DNA of 21,458 bases from IMG/VR virus record IMGVR_UViG_3300037489_000046, positions 1-21,458 of that record; one strand, written 5' to 3'. Every line of letters begins with the position of its first letter. Position 1 is the first letter of the stretch. Source of the stretch: a virus. Of the stretch, positions 8,668 through 16,869 are shown in pieces. Below the pieces are notes generated by a model, which was not told the origin of the DNA, did no database searches, and saw only the letters and a program-made list of their open reading frames with translations. Both the position numbers and the translations under genes were made by a program.

Positions 8668-9237
8668 TTATACGCCGACAGCGCCGCCAGTTGTGGACTC
8701 GTTAATGCGTACAAGCAAAGTTGTACCGATGGCAGCAGGATAGGTCAAATCACCCGAATTCTTTACGCCAACGACACGAATTTGCTCAGTAGTGCTTGCA
8801 GCATTACCAGTTGCATTAACAGTCATGTTTGAATTAACCAGATTACCCGTAGCAGTAGCGGCAGTGATAACAGCGGGTAAGTTACCGCCTACGTCAGTCA
8901 GTGCGAATGTACCACCGGATGTTTCGGCTTCGTAGATAGTGTTGGGATCAACATTAACCTTAACAGATCCACCAGTAGAAGCGGGTAAGCCGCTCTGCTC
9001 CAGATCTGAATAGTTGGGGTCGATTGATGTGATAACGCCGGTAATCAGATTACCAGTTCCAGCAGTAGACGCATCAACCTCAGAAAGACCAGTTGCAGCT
9101 TCGACATTGCCGGTTTCGGTGACTAAATCACCAACGCTTAGAAGGGTAGCATGCGTTGCATCTACCGCGAATGTTTGAATCTTCCCAGTGTAGGAACCAC
9201 CGGATAGATCCTGAATGGGACGAAATCCGCCAGCCAT
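8668..9237 (-). CDS. Capsid decoration-like protein (189 aa)
   Basis: Lies directly upstream of the capsid gene, 12 bases apart, after a 186-base leader carrying a strong Shine-Dalgarno site (CTGGAGGTTC). The protein is small, neutral, Thr/Gly/Val-rich and beta-like (FAVDATHATLLSVGDLVTET at about 23-42; TLLVRINEST near the end) with no Cys, coiled coil or membrane segment. Position and composition match head decoration or cement proteins. Function is inferred mainly from context. Confidence 0.78.
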   Translation of the reverse strand: MAGGFRPIQDLSGGSYTGKIQTFAVDATHATLLSVGDLVTETGNVEAATGLSEVDASTAGTGNLITGVITSIDPNYSDLEQSGLPASTGGSVKVNVDPNTIYEAETSGGTFALTDVGGNLPAVITAATATGNLVNSNMTVNATGNAASTTEQIRVVGVKNSGDLTYPAAIGTTLLVRINESTTGGAVGV

Positions 9238-9392
9238 AATGAACCTCCAGATATAATTTGCTAAAAAGTACCCTCTCGGGTTTCTAACAAATCAATCTGG
9301 CGTGCTAACCATGGCTTGATTTGGGGGTCTGAATACGTCTATACACAGCCCGCTTTCAATATTTTGGGCCAACTTTCGGCCACTTACCTCTA

Positions 9393-9421
9393 ATAGTAGC
9401 GAATGTCCGCTAACATTACAA
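9393..9421 (-). promoter_or_regulatory. Candidate capsid promoter with dyad in the spacer
   Basis: On the minus strand TTGTAA (9421-9416) and TACTAT (9398-9393) are separated by exactly 17 bases, each 4/6 to the sigma-70 consensus. The spacer and -10 edge hold two overlapping perfect inverted repeats, AATGT/ACATT and TAGCG/CGCTA. The rest of the 186-base gene-free stretch 9238-9423 has a short GAGA-loop hairpin followed by five T (9263-9281), too weak to call, and the Shine-Dalgarno site of the decoration gene. Prediction from sequence only. Confidence 0.4.
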
Positions 9422-9423
9422 GC

Positions 9424-9900
9424 CTACACTATGACCTCTCGCTCTAGTACGCCTTGTCTGTCTTTTGGTACATATTCGCCCTCTTTAAGCCTGGCGCTCT
9501 CAACAAGGTTATCATTAACGCGGTCTTGCTGTTTCTGTATGTCTTCATCGTAATACTGCTGAGGAATACGCATTAGATAATGAGTTTCACCGTTACCGGC
9601 TGGGGTTGTGATCTTCCTGCCATCCTTCTTGTCAGTGACAAACTCCCACCATGCCGCCTCGAATCGCTCTAAGTCACCAGGACGATCAACAGCCCAATAG
9701 TATTGAAATCCTGCTATTTTCAAGCTATCAGGAACATCAAGTTTCCCACCGGCACTCATTGATACTCTTGGGGCGCGTCCTTCCATCTTATGCTCTAGCC
9801 CTCTGGCATGTGGATCGCGCTCTGGGGTAGCTATCTCTGGAGCCGTAGTTTCCTGGATAACCTGTCTTGTTTTCTGTGTTTTCTGCTTCTGCTTGCTCAT
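9424..9900 (-). CDS. Conserved-looking head-region protein between scaffold and capsid (158 aa)
   Basis: Starts MSKQKQKTQKTRQ at 9900, one base after the upstream stop and preceded by AAAGGGGG; an in-frame ATG at 9927 would extend back into the scaffold gene without a site. The first 45 residues are basic and Gln/Lys-rich, then comes a compact aromatic domain (FQYYWAVDRPGDLERF, then AAWWEFVTD) and YLMRIPQQYYDED, and a charged helical C-terminus. I do not recognise a characterised family. Position between scaffold-like and decoration genes suggests a head-assembly role. Confidence 0.75.
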   Translation of the reverse strand: MSKQKQKTQKTRQVIQETTAPEIATPERDPHARGLEHKMEGRAPRVSMSAGGKLDVPDSLKIAGFQYYWAVDRPGDLERFEAAWWEFVTDKKDGRKITTPAGNGETHYLMRIPQQYYDEDIQKQQDRVNDNLVESARLKEGEYVPKDRQGVLEREVIV

Positions 9901-9901
9901 C

Positions 9902-10747
9902 TTATGCCCCCTTTCGTGCGTCTGCACATGCTTTTAAATACTTGGTTTCGTCACCACTCCACATAGAATCACCCGTTTGTGCCCACATCATGCGCTCATC
10001 TGTGTTTAAGTCATTCATAGTTAGTTTACGGGCTGAACCTCTTGGTGTCTTTGTTACTGTCGTCTCTGTAGCAGGGGCCGCGTCTCGCCTGGGATTACCT
10101 ACCGGGGGCGTAATCTTAGCAACAATCGAATCAACGTGGGCTAGTGCCTGCTGAACGCTTGCATCTTTATTCTTAGCAATAAAGTTATTCCATGCTCCAG
10201 TTGCAGTGGCAGCCCTGGGGTCGTCGTCATCGTCAATCCATGTGTTTTTTGCCTCCCACTCGGTAATCAGAGGGTCTTTTGTCGGTGCTGCTGGTGCTTC
10301 CTGAAGTGCATCAATCTGCTTCTGGTGAGCATCGTAAGCCTCTACATCGGCCTCGCTAGCCGCCACTCGCTGTTTGTCCTTGAGGGATGCAATATCCGCT
10401 TCACGCTGGGCCTGATGAAGTTTGTTGACGTTCTCCAGTCGATCATCAAATTCTCTTGCTTTGCGGTCAAACTTGGCGGCCTGGTCTTTCATTGCGCTCT
10501 GAATCTTGCCGTATTTGACATACTCATGGGCTGAAGACCATCTTTCGGGGTCGCCACCATCAGCAACAAACTCATCTTTGCGCTTCCAGTTGCCCATATC
10601 TATGGCTTCCTGCTCAATGGCCGAGAATTCTACTACCTCTTCTTCCTCTTCTTCCTTCAATAACTCGCCTTTATCAACGGACATACCTGCTATTTCATCT
10701 ATCACCGCTGTAAGCTGGTCTTCTGTGTCTGCTTCTGGTGTGCTCAT
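9902..10747 (-). CDS. Scaffold-like head assembly protein
   Basis: A 281-aa acidic protein with a run of six Glu (about 32-37), then an EFVADGGDPERWSSAHEYV stretch (59-77) that I associate with scaffolding proteins of tailed phages. A long charged helical region follows (about 80-150), then a Pro/Ala/Thr-rich linker and a C-terminal basic helix (YLKACADARKG). Internal scaffolds typically have this helical, highly charged layout and a basic tail that binds the capsid subunit. It lies downstream of the portal and co-chaperonin genes and upstream of capsid, the usual scaffold position. The family assignment is by composition and position, so a distinct head protein remains possible. Confidence 0.8.
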   Translation of the reverse strand: MSTPEADTEDQLTAVIDEIAGMSVDKGELLKEEEEEEVVEFSAIEQEAIDMGNWKRKDEFVADGGDPERWSSAHEYVKYGKIQSAMKDQAAKFDRKAREFDDRLENVNKLHQAQREADIASLKDKQRVAASEADVEAYDAHQKQIDALQEAPAAPTKDPLITEWEAKNTWIDDDDDPRAATATGAWNNFIAKNKDASVQQALAHVDSIVAKITPPVGNPRRDAAPATETTVTKTPRGSARKLTMNDLNTDERMMWAQTGDSMWSGDETKYLKACADARKGA

Positions 10748-10748
10748 G

Positions 10749-11075
10749 TCATTCCTCCATCACTGCTATGATGTCATTGTCTTGGATAAGCCTGTAATTC
10801 TTAAGGCTTTCGTCTTGTTCTGCCAATCTTGGCATTTTCCCGTCATATCGCCGGAACTCCACTAAGTCGCCTCGCTTCACTCCGTAATCCTCCGGGCCAT
10901 CACATCCAGCAAGTGATTTGTAAGCAATAGGGCCAAAGTCTACGATTTTGCCTATGTCACGCCCGGCATGTTCTTTGTCTACCAAGTCTTCAGGTAGGAC
11001 AATGCCTCCAGGTGTTGTTTTCTCTACTGGAACGACCTCTATCAGTACCCATATTCCAACTGGTCTAGCTTTCAT
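10749..11075 (-). CDS. GroES-like co-chaperonin (Cpn10 family)
   Basis: A 108-aa protein aligning along its length with bacterial GroES: an RPVGIWVLIEVV strand at the N-terminus, mobile loop with TPGGIVLPED at 21-30 (GroEL-binding tripeptide IVL kept), GKIVDFG at 42-48, VKRGDLVEF at 66-74, and a C-terminal DNDIIAVMEE like the ESDILAIVEA end of GroES. The roof-loop region (about 50-95) is longer than in host GroES. I chose the ATG at 11075, eight bases after AGGAG; an upstream ATG at 11090 would contain that site. It would work with host GroEL to fold the capsid protein, as T4 gp31 does; the pairing is inferred from position among head genes. Confidence 0.9.
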   Translation of the reverse strand: MKARPVGIWVLIEVVPVEKTTPGGIVLPEDLVDKEHAGRDIGKIVDFGPIAYKSLAGCDGPEDYGVKRGDLVEFRRYDGKMPRLAEQDESLKNYRLIQDNDIIAVMEE

Positions 11076-11286
11076 CGGGTATCTCCTCATCTATCATATT
11101 GAGGATTTCACTAATCCCCTCTATCCATGCATCCCTCTCATAAGCATTCTTGAGAGTTTCATCTGCATCTTTGCCTACTATTGGCCGCTCTCTGTATTGA
11201 TTAATTGCCTCTTGTACCAGTTCGCACATTGCTCTTGTGCATGGGGTTGCTTTCCAGTCTTGCCAGTCTTCTTTTGTTAAGTCCAC
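11065..11286 (-). CDS. Small head-region protein, GTG start (73 aa)
   Basis: Starts with GTG at 11286 that overlaps the portal stop by one base (TAGTG), with AGGAG seven bases upstream. The product is an acidic helical protein (DLTKEDWQDWKATPCTRAM; DAWIEGISEILNMIDEE) of a size common between portal and scaffold genes in phages. No motif is recognised. Its 3' end overlaps the co-chaperonin start by 11 bases, so the three genes are probably translated in series. Confidence 0.75.
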   Translation of the reverse strand: MDLTKEDWQDWKATPCTRAMCELVQEAINQYRERPIVGKDADETLKNAYERDAWIEGISEILNMIDEEIPDES

Positions 11287-13343
11287 TATTGACTCCTGTT
11301 GGTTTCCTCACTCTGAGGGGGTTTAATGAAAGTGTTGAAAACATCTACGTCATTCTTTATGTCTTCCGTTTCTGCCTTCTCTAAGGTTAGAACATTGTCA
11401 GCCCGTGTCTCTGCGTTCTTACGCTCCTGGTCATCTGCTTTAATGCTTAATTCCAGGTCAAGACGTGCCTGTTCACGCTCTTGGCCTTCAATCTGAGCCT
11501 CAAGAAGTATCTGATTCCTTTCCTGTTCCTGTGATATCAGTTCTGCAAGGTCAGGATTCTCGGCCAACAGGCGCTGTAGTATCTGCATTGGTTCCTCTTC
11601 GGGGAATATCTGCTCAACATTGCTCGAACCAATCGCATCAAAGAATCCTTTAACAATAGGCCGTATATCGCCACCAGCGGCCATGACAGCCTCAAGGTTA
11701 GATAGTTCAGCTTGGGCTAACTGAATGCGCTGTATCTTACTGGAAACCTCTGGATTAGCAGTAGGGACAATATCCATATCACGAAGATTGAAGTCTTGAG
11801 CAAAGTCAGCCTCTGGATCATCCAAGACCATTTGGTACTCTTCAGGGTCAAGGAACTTGGAGTTAAGCACGAATAACTTACTAAACTCCTCGGACATAGA
11901 CCGATAGATTCTAAGAATCACGGCACCGGCTGATAGCTGCTGTTCCTGGATTAGTGCAAGAGTAGTGGTAGCTGGTGCATTAGCTCCGAGCGCGCTGGTA
12001 AGGTCTGCTGATGCTGATAGTTCTTGTGAACTAGTCACCATCATTTGCATAAGGGCAAACAGGACAGAACTAGGCTCTTTGATTGGATAAGGGAAAACGC
12101 CTGATTGCAGGTCTTGGGCTGATAGTCCGGTTTGTTGGAATACTCCAGCCTGAATCTTTGCGTTGCCCATCCTCTTGCGGAAACCCTTAGCCAACCAACC
12201 ACCCTGCACATTAGACAAAGTACCAGCATCTATGAGCTGATTGGTAGAGGCATTGATACCAGACGTTAAAGCACCTAGTAAATGACCATAACCTACATCC
12301 AGGAAGCCGCCTTGTGGGTCTCTCAAGAAACCATACTTAGTAATATTGTTATCAGGCTTGATCCGCATTATCTCACCTGATACAGCACCGTCTTGCATGA
12401 GGATATCGAGGCGCGAAGCTTTGTCACCATTCTTAATCAGTACATCTTTAGGTTCAAAGCGGGGGATAATTCGCATAACTCGTTGCGTAGCCAGATGAAC
12501 AGTGAATACATAAGGCTCTGCATAGCCATCACCGTCAATGTCGTAAACGCCTTGCTGTTCGATGAATGCCTGTATCTTATCGCTTTCAGCCTCAGTATCA
12601 GACTTCTCTTCGTCTGTGGTGAATCCCTCAACGGAGATATCAAGCCATAATCCTTGTGATTGGCGCTCAAGCACCTCATTGTGACGTAGTTCAAAGTCTT
12701 CAGAGAATCGGGGTAATCGGGTGAGTGAATCTGCTGTGTTACTGACTACAAAGTTAGGATATGAGACAAGGTTTGATACATTACGTCCTAGCCTGGGGTT
12801 AAAGAATGTCTTTTTAAACTGAGTACCGATGTAAGGAAGGTCATATAGTAACTTGTCCTGTTCCTCTCTCCATTCTGGCATCTCTACATTAATCTGGTAG
12901 TTCTGGAACTCTGCTACTCTGTCGGCTCGCTCTGCCTTCTGTCCTTCATCATCCTTGCCGATAACGGTGGTCTTTACAATGTCCCTACCTCGCAATAGCT
13001 CAGTAGATGCTCTATCTGAGAACTTCAGCGCTGCACTCATCAGGGTAGGGGACTTGAAATTAGCCGCATTCTCCCATGGCTCACTTCGGGCTGACTTCTC
13101 CTGTTTAACCAGCTCAAGGCCAAGCTCTACGCCGTCTACCCAATCCTGCATCGAGTCTTTATCAGTGTTATAACCTTCAACTACATTCCGGCCTATCTTG
13201 CTCAACAGGTCGTCGTCAAGGTCTTCAGCGATGTTCTCAAGGGCCACAAAGACTATACCAGTCGGCCCCGGCTTCATCTCGAAGTAGGCTGCTATAGACT
13301 CTATTCCTTTCTGGTCTTCTGTGTTCTCAGGCATAATCGGCAT
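11286..13343 (-). CDS. Portal protein
   Basis: A 685-aa protein recognised as a tailed-phage portal. Supporting stretches are EPWENAANFKSPTLMSAAL (about 88-106), MPEWREEQDKLLYDLPYIG and KKTFFNPRLGRNVSNLVSYP (wing/clip region), WLDISVEG, and a later LGANAPATTTLALIQEQQ segment typical of the stem and crown part. The C-terminal 90 residues are a charged coiled coil (QERNQILLEAQIEGQEREQ), as in long portals with a barrel. It forms the dodecameric DNA entry ring and binds terminase. The ATG at 13343 has GAGG four bases upstream, inside the end of the 57-aa gene; an ATG three codons later is less well placed. Confidence 0.92.
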   Translation of the reverse strand: MPIMPENTEDQKGIESIAAYFEMKPGPTGIVFVALENIAEDLDDDLLSKIGRNVVEGYNTDKDSMQDWVDGVELGLELVKQEKSARSEPWENAANFKSPTLMSAALKFSDRASTELLRGRDIVKTTVIGKDDEGQKAERADRVAEFQNYQINVEMPEWREEQDKLLYDLPYIGTQFKKTFFNPRLGRNVSNLVSYPNFVVSNTADSLTRLPRFSEDFELRHNEVLERQSQGLWLDISVEGFTTDEEKSDTEAESDKIQAFIEQQGVYDIDGDGYAEPYVFTVHLATQRVMRIIPRFEPKDVLIKNGDKASRLDILMQDGAVSGEIMRIKPDNNITKYGFLRDPQGGFLDVGYGHLLGALTSGINASTNQLIDAGTLSNVQGGWLAKGFRKRMGNAKIQAGVFQQTGLSAQDLQSGVFPYPIKEPSSVLFALMQMMVTSSQELSASADLTSALGANAPATTTLALIQEQQLSAGAVILRIYRSMSEEFSKLFVLNSKFLDPEEYQMVLDDPEADFAQDFNLRDMDIVPTANPEVSSKIQRIQLAQAELSNLEAVMAAGGDIRPIVKGFFDAIGSSNVEQIFPEEEPMQILQRLLAENPDLAELISQEQERNQILLEAQIEGQEREQARLDLELSIKADDQERKNAETRADNVLTLEKAETEDIKNDVDVFNTFIKPPQSEETNRSQ

Positions 13344-13349
13344 CCAACC

Positions 13350-13523
13350 TCACGGCTTTATTTTGCGCGGAAGTGTCCGCTCATTGAAATATATCTTTGG
13401 TAAGTCGGGTCTGTATGCCCAAGACCAAAAATCAGCCATAGGCTGTCCGTGGTTTGAGGGCAAATACAACACTCTCCTATATCCAAGCCAATACATAAAC
13501 TTATGCCATTTGCTCTCTATCAT
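13350..13523 (-). CDS. Small basic aromatic protein between large terminase and portal (57 aa)
   Basis: A complete ORF filling the 182-base space between the large terminase and portal genes. It begins two bases after the terminase stop and ends seven bases before the portal ATG; its TGA is part of the portal Shine-Dalgarno region. The product starts MIESKWHKFMYWLGYRR and ends ERTLPRKIKP. It is strongly basic and aromatic (four Trp, five Tyr), with no Cys and no membrane segment. The tight fit at both ends supports a real gene. Function is unknown; a role in packaging or portal assembly is only positional inference. Confidence 0.7.
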   Translation of the reverse strand: MIESKWHKFMYWLGYRRVLYLPSNHGQPMADFWSWAYRPDLPKIYFNERTLPRKIKP

Positions 13524-13525
13524 AA

Positions 13526-15100
13526 TCAATATCCCATAACTCCAACTTCACTATATTCATCATAAACCTCATCCTCTTGTGCGTCCATTACATAGCCACC
13601 AACAAAACCTAATGCCATGTATTGTTCGGCATCAGCAGAGTGAGAGTATCGGTTCTTGTCCGGTTTCTCAGTGTATTTTATCTCAGCACCTGGGACTTGC
13701 ATCTTCCGATACTGATATTGACCATTCTTTCCCTTTCTGAGCATCCGGCAGTTCTTGCTTAACTGATATCCTGGCTCACCGTCTACCATCTTGATCAGGA
13801 ACGCCTTAACAGCGTCTTGTCGCTTTGTAGGGTCGTTTGTGGGCGCTCCCTCAGTAGTGAAACCCATATTCAATGGCTGAATGATATCACCATCGTCATT
13901 GTCTACATAATCATCGTTCAATATACCTACAGCAGACTTGCCCTCTCCCTCACCTCTGGCATTGCCTGAAGGATCGGCAAACGAAAAGGCTATCTCCATG
14001 CCGTGAAAGTTACGTTCTATGAACGGTTTTACTTTATCACGGGCAAACTGTCTTGCAGCCATATCCTCACTGAATATCTCAGCAACCACCCTTAGCTGGC
14101 CGTTAGTGGTCATCTGACCGAATACCACCGCGGGAGTTAGACCAAAGTCCCATCCTATCCCTATCGGGAGGTCTTCGATGATTTTAAGGGGTTGCGGTGG
14201 GCAATGGGTTGAATCTTTGTACTCAGGATATACAGGTCGTCCATCCTGGATGGCACCATAATTACCCAGAACCATCACATTGATGTGGTCTTGAGTGTTA
14301 CCGGCTATCATATCCTCGTAGTATTTGAAGCCACCAGGTAGGAATTTGATGTTCTCAGCGTCAGGATTACGCTTATAACCATCATCTGTCTTGATAAGCG
14401 GGGGAACACCTTTAAAGAACTCGAATATACCTGACACCGCACGTTTGGCTTCCAGTGTCTGACTACCTCTAAGCGCGCCTTCCTCTGCCAGTTGATACCA
14501 CCAGTGATCGTCATCAGGAGGGTTCGTGTCCATTAACAGAGCTTTGCGCTTACATGGCTCTATCTCGCCCTCTTCGTTCCGAGGGGCTTTGTAGTCGCCT
14601 TCATCCTCATAACCATCAATACGAGCAGGATAACGGCCTATGCGTTCTCTGAGAGCCTTTATAACCGCATAAGGGAGTTCTCGGGCCTCATTAGCGAATC
14701 CGCCTGTTACCTCAAGAGACAGAAGTTTCTTAATGTCATCGGGTCTATCCAGGGCCAGGAATATGAACTCAGCGTCTATCTTGGTCTTATCTGGCAACTG
14801 ATAGGTTAAATGGCCCCACATGATAGGAGACATTACGATAGGGCATACTACATCGGGGAGCCACTGCTTAAAGGTCTTGAGTGTAGTGGTTACTAACTCT
14901 TTGTAGGTATTACGGACTAGAACCCATCTTGTTTTACGGATTCCTTCACTATTTGGGTATTGGTCTACAGCTAATCGGTGGAGTTCATTAATACAACAGA
15001 CGGTCTTACCATTACCTACTGGCCCCATAAAGCCTCTTACGACCTTATTAGACCTATGTACCTTGGCCCCGGTCTTGGATGCGAGATAGTTAATCTCCAT
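13526..15100 (-). CDS. terL: Terminase large subunit
   Basis: A 524-aa packaging motor. The ATPase domain shows a Walker A GPVGNGKT at 26-33, a Walker B-like strand ending in GGFANEA with the catalytic Glu at 138, and a coupling motif MDTNPP at 190-195. The C-terminal RNase H-fold nuclease has its three acidic positions: D318 in GWDFG, D376 in ADPSG and D490 in HSADAEQY. All motifs are intact, so the protein should cut and translocate DNA. It is preceded by the small terminase and followed by the portal. The ATG at 15100 overlaps the upstream stop by 11 bases. Confidence 0.96.
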   Translation of the reverse strand: MEINYLASKTGAKVHRSNKVVRGFMGPVGNGKTVCCINELHRLAVDQYPNSEGIRKTRWVLVRNTYKELVTTTLKTFKQWLPDVVCPIVMSPIMWGHLTYQLPDKTKIDAEFIFLALDRPDDIKKLLSLEVTGGFANEARELPYAVIKALRERIGRYPARIDGYEDEGDYKAPRNEEGEIEPCKRKALLMDTNPPDDDHWWYQLAEEGALRGSQTLEAKRAVSGIFEFFKGVPPLIKTDDGYKRNPDAENIKFLPGGFKYYEDMIAGNTQDHINVMVLGNYGAIQDGRPVYPEYKDSTHCPPQPLKIIEDLPIGIGWDFGLTPAVVFGQMTTNGQLRVVAEIFSEDMAARQFARDKVKPFIERNFHGMEIAFSFADPSGNARGEGEGKSAVGILNDDYVDNDDGDIIQPLNMGFTTEGAPTNDPTKRQDAVKAFLIKMVDGEPGYQLSKNCRMLRKGKNGQYQYRKMQVPGAEIKYTEKPDKNRYSHSADAEQYMALGFVGGYVMDAQEDEVYDEYSEVGVMGY

Positions 15101-15329
15101 TAGGCTCGGCTACACATATTCCGATTGTCTCCCCTCTGCGAACAGGAGCGTTTATCATAATCAAATCATAGGTTAGCGGCGCATATATCTGACCGTCTAT
15201 TTTTATCTTATCTCCTATAGCTTCATCCATTCCAGAAAGCTCCCTAGGGGCATCAACAGGGCTTTTGACTATGAATACTGTTTTCCCATCATGCATAGAT
15301 ACTTTATCTACTGAATTCAGCTCATACAT
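15090..15329 (-). CDS. Small beta-type protein between terminase genes (79 aa)
   Basis: Starts MYELNSVDKVSMHDG, with GGAG seven bases upstream. It has alternating strands (TVFIVKSPV, GDKIKIDGQIYAPL, RRGETIGICV) that suggest a small beta barrel, and no catalytic motif. It sits between small and large terminase and overlaps the latter by 11 bases. I do not recognise the family. Confidence 0.7.
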   Translation of the reverse strand: MYELNSVDKVSMHDGKTVFIVKSPVDAPRELSGMDEAIGDKIKIDGQIYAPLTYDLIMINAPVRRGETIGICVAEPNGD

Positions 15330-15331
15330 GG

Positions 15332-15790
15332 TTAATCTCCATCTTTACCGTTAAAGCCCATATTGAAGGAAACAGTTCCAGAATGGCTTACATCAAGCTT
15401 CTCACCGTATTTCTTAGGCTTTAGCTTACTTGCTGCCCATTTCCTTGTGTCTACTCTGAGTCTTGCATGTTGTACTGATGGGCCATCTCTAACCATAACA
15501 GGCTTATCACCCATCATGACTGGCTTGCCTTCAACAAGCACTGGCTGAGACACTTGGTTATCAGCAATATCTAGCATATCTTCTACTAAAGCGTCTGCTG
15601 ATTCTTCCTTTGCTTTCTCGTATTGCTGCCTAAAATCATCCTTTTCCCTTAACCATCTAAATAATGTGGTCATTGCTGGCATAGCGTCATCACGGCTCAC
15701 TGAACGCATAGATTCACCACTAGCTAGGCGTTGACATACACTGTCAGATAGTTCGGATGTGTAGTCTGTTGGCCTTCCTATGTCAGCCAT
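15332..15790 (-). CDS. terS: Terminase small subunit
   Basis: A 152-aa DNA-recognition subunit of the packaging terminase. Residues 1-50 (RPTDYTSELSDSVCQRLASG, then SMRSVSRD and MTTLFRWLRE) form a helix-turn-helix like that of Sf6 gp1-type small terminases, followed by a charged helix (FRQQYEKAKEESADALVED) for oligomerisation and a conserved RVDTRKWAASKLKPKKYG that I associate with this family. Length is normal. AGGAG precedes the ATG by seven bases. It lies directly upstream of the large terminase, separated by one small gene. A cos or pac site might lie near or within it, but none can be seen by eye. Confidence 0.93.
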   Translation of the reverse strand: MADIGRPTDYTSELSDSVCQRLASGESMRSVSRDDAMPAMTTLFRWLREKDDFRQQYEKAKEESADALVEDMLDIADNQVSQPVLVEGKPVMMGDKPVMVRDGPSVQHARLRVDTRKWAASKLKPKKYGEKLDVSHSGTVSFNMGFNGKDGD

Positions 15791-15810
15791 TACTTATCTC
15801 CTGTGGATAA

Positions 15811-16041
15811 CTATTTGAATTTACTTAAATCCTTTGTGAAAGTGTAATTGCCCTCTTCCTTTGAAACAGACAATCCGTAGGTATTGGCTAGTATATCAGC
15901 TCTTCCCATCTCTACCTTTGCCGTTCCGAATTTGCGTCTGTCATCATTACCATATACAGAAACAAACTCGTCTACCGTGATTATAGCAGTATCGGTAATA
16001 CTGGCTAATCTATCATGTATATCTTGTTTAGTGGGATTCAT
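15811..16041 (-). CDS. Hypothetical small protein upstream of small terminase (76 aa)
   Basis: The ATG at 16041 overlaps the upstream stop as TGATG and has GGGGA about seven bases before it; a TTG codon just in front is less likely. The product (MNPTKQDIHDRLASITDTA; NTYGLSVSKEEGNYTFTKD) is mixed alpha/beta with no Cys or membrane segment and may be a small winged-helix-like fold, which is a guess. Function unknown. Confidence 0.65.
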   Translation of the reverse strand: MNPTKQDIHDRLASITDTAIITVDEFVSVYGNDDRRKFGTAKVEMGRADILANTYGLSVSKEEGNYTFTKDLSKFK

Positions 16042-16241
16042 CAATATTCCCCGTTTCCCTTAACTAACCTTACAGGGGGTTCTTTGTGGTGTTTGACGTT
16101 ATATCGTCTCATATGGGCGTCCAAAGCATCATTAACTTCCTCTAGCTTACAGTTGGCCTTCCTCAGTCTCTCAGTGCTGCTCTCTAGCATCTTAAGGGAT
16201 TGGATAGCCCGATCTATAGCTTGGTTTATGTCAGCATTCAT
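16041..16241 (-). CDS. Small coiled-coil protein (66 aa)
   Basis: The chosen start is ATG 16241, overlapping the methyltransferase stop by 11 bases. The longer in-frame extension to 16310 is antisense-like sequence inside the methyltransferase gene and has no ribosome site. The protein is one long helix (MNADINQAIDRAIQSLKMLE; KANCKLEEVNDALDAHMRR) with a basic tail (KHHKEPPVRLVKGNG). Function unknown. Confidence 0.65.
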   Translation of the reverse strand: MNADINQAIDRAIQSLKMLESSTERLRKANCKLEEVNDALDAHMRRYNVKHHKEPPVRLVKGNGEY

Positions 16242-16869
16242 ATGCAAACTCACTGTAATCAAACATACTTTTCTGCCGTGTTTCTTGGTCAAATCGTTGC
16301 TTAGCAGCATTGTAGTAGTCTTCGTCTATCTCTAATCCTATGAAGTCTACACCGAAGTAATGAGCTGCTATGGCACTAGAACCACTGCCTAGATGGGTGT
16401 CTAGTATGCGTTGGCCGGGTTCTGCGTAATTCTTTAGTAGCCAATCGTAGAGCTTTACAGGTTTTTGAGTAGGGTGTATTAATTCGCTCTTTTTATATAT
16501 TTCACACCTGTTCATAACTTTACGTCTCAATGCTCGCTGAAAGCTTGTATAAGCTAACTCTCCATCACTCATTGTTAAATCTTGTCCTTTATCCCAGAAA
16601 CACCATCCCATGCTTGCTGGTAAATGCTGTGTGAAATAATTAGCCCCCCATATAATCTGATTCTTGCTGACCCTTCTCAGTTCATCAAAATACTCTTTAT
16701 TTGGTGGGCTTGCGTCCCATTCTTTAGGTTCATAATATTTCCAGTTTTTTCCTGTTTCTCCACCGTCTCTCCCTATCCCATAAGGCGGATCAACAATAGC
16801 CAAATCAAAGGCGTTATCATCGCAGCCTTTCATGTACTCCATGCAGTCCATGTTGAATAGCTCAATCAT
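16231..16869 (-). CDS. DNA methyltransferase, N6-adenine/N4-cytosine class, beta order
   Basis: A 212-aa amino-methyltransferase. Motif IV DPPY is at 27-30, followed by a target-recognition stretch, HPTQKP at 132-137, and the SAM-binding motif LDTHLGSGSSA at 156-166, so the order is IV then I (beta group). Motif I has LDTHLGSGSS where many relatives have an Asp-x-Phe form. It transfers a methyl group from SAM to an exocyclic base amine; the target sequence cannot be read from the protein. No restriction gene is nearby, so it is probably an orphan phage enzyme for protection or packaging control. Its ATG overlaps the stop of the 50-aa gene as TAATG. Confidence 0.93.
   Translation of the reverse strand: MIELFNMDCMEYMKGCDDNAFDLAIVDPPYGIGRDGGETGKNWKYYEPKEWDASPPNKEYFDELRRVSKNQIIWGANYFTQHLPASMGWCFWDKGQDLTMSDGELAYTSFQRALRRKVMNRCEIYKKSELIHPTQKPVKLYDWLLKNYAEPGQRILDTHLGSGSSAIAAHYFGVDFIGLEIDEDYYNAAKQRFDQETRQKSMFDYSEFAYEC

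Noticed and set aside
9263-9281. GAGA-loop hairpin followed by five T ahead of the decoration gene
   Set aside because: Only a 4-bp stem and two bases before the T-run; too weak to call a terminator.
12041-12229. Minus-strand frames inside the portal gene (also 12437-12694)
   Set aside because: Out-of-frame shadows of the portal with no start site or motif.
16242-16310. Longer N-terminus for the small coiled-coil gene
   Set aside because: It would lie within the methyltransferase gene with no ribosome site; ATG 16241 fits the normal overlap.
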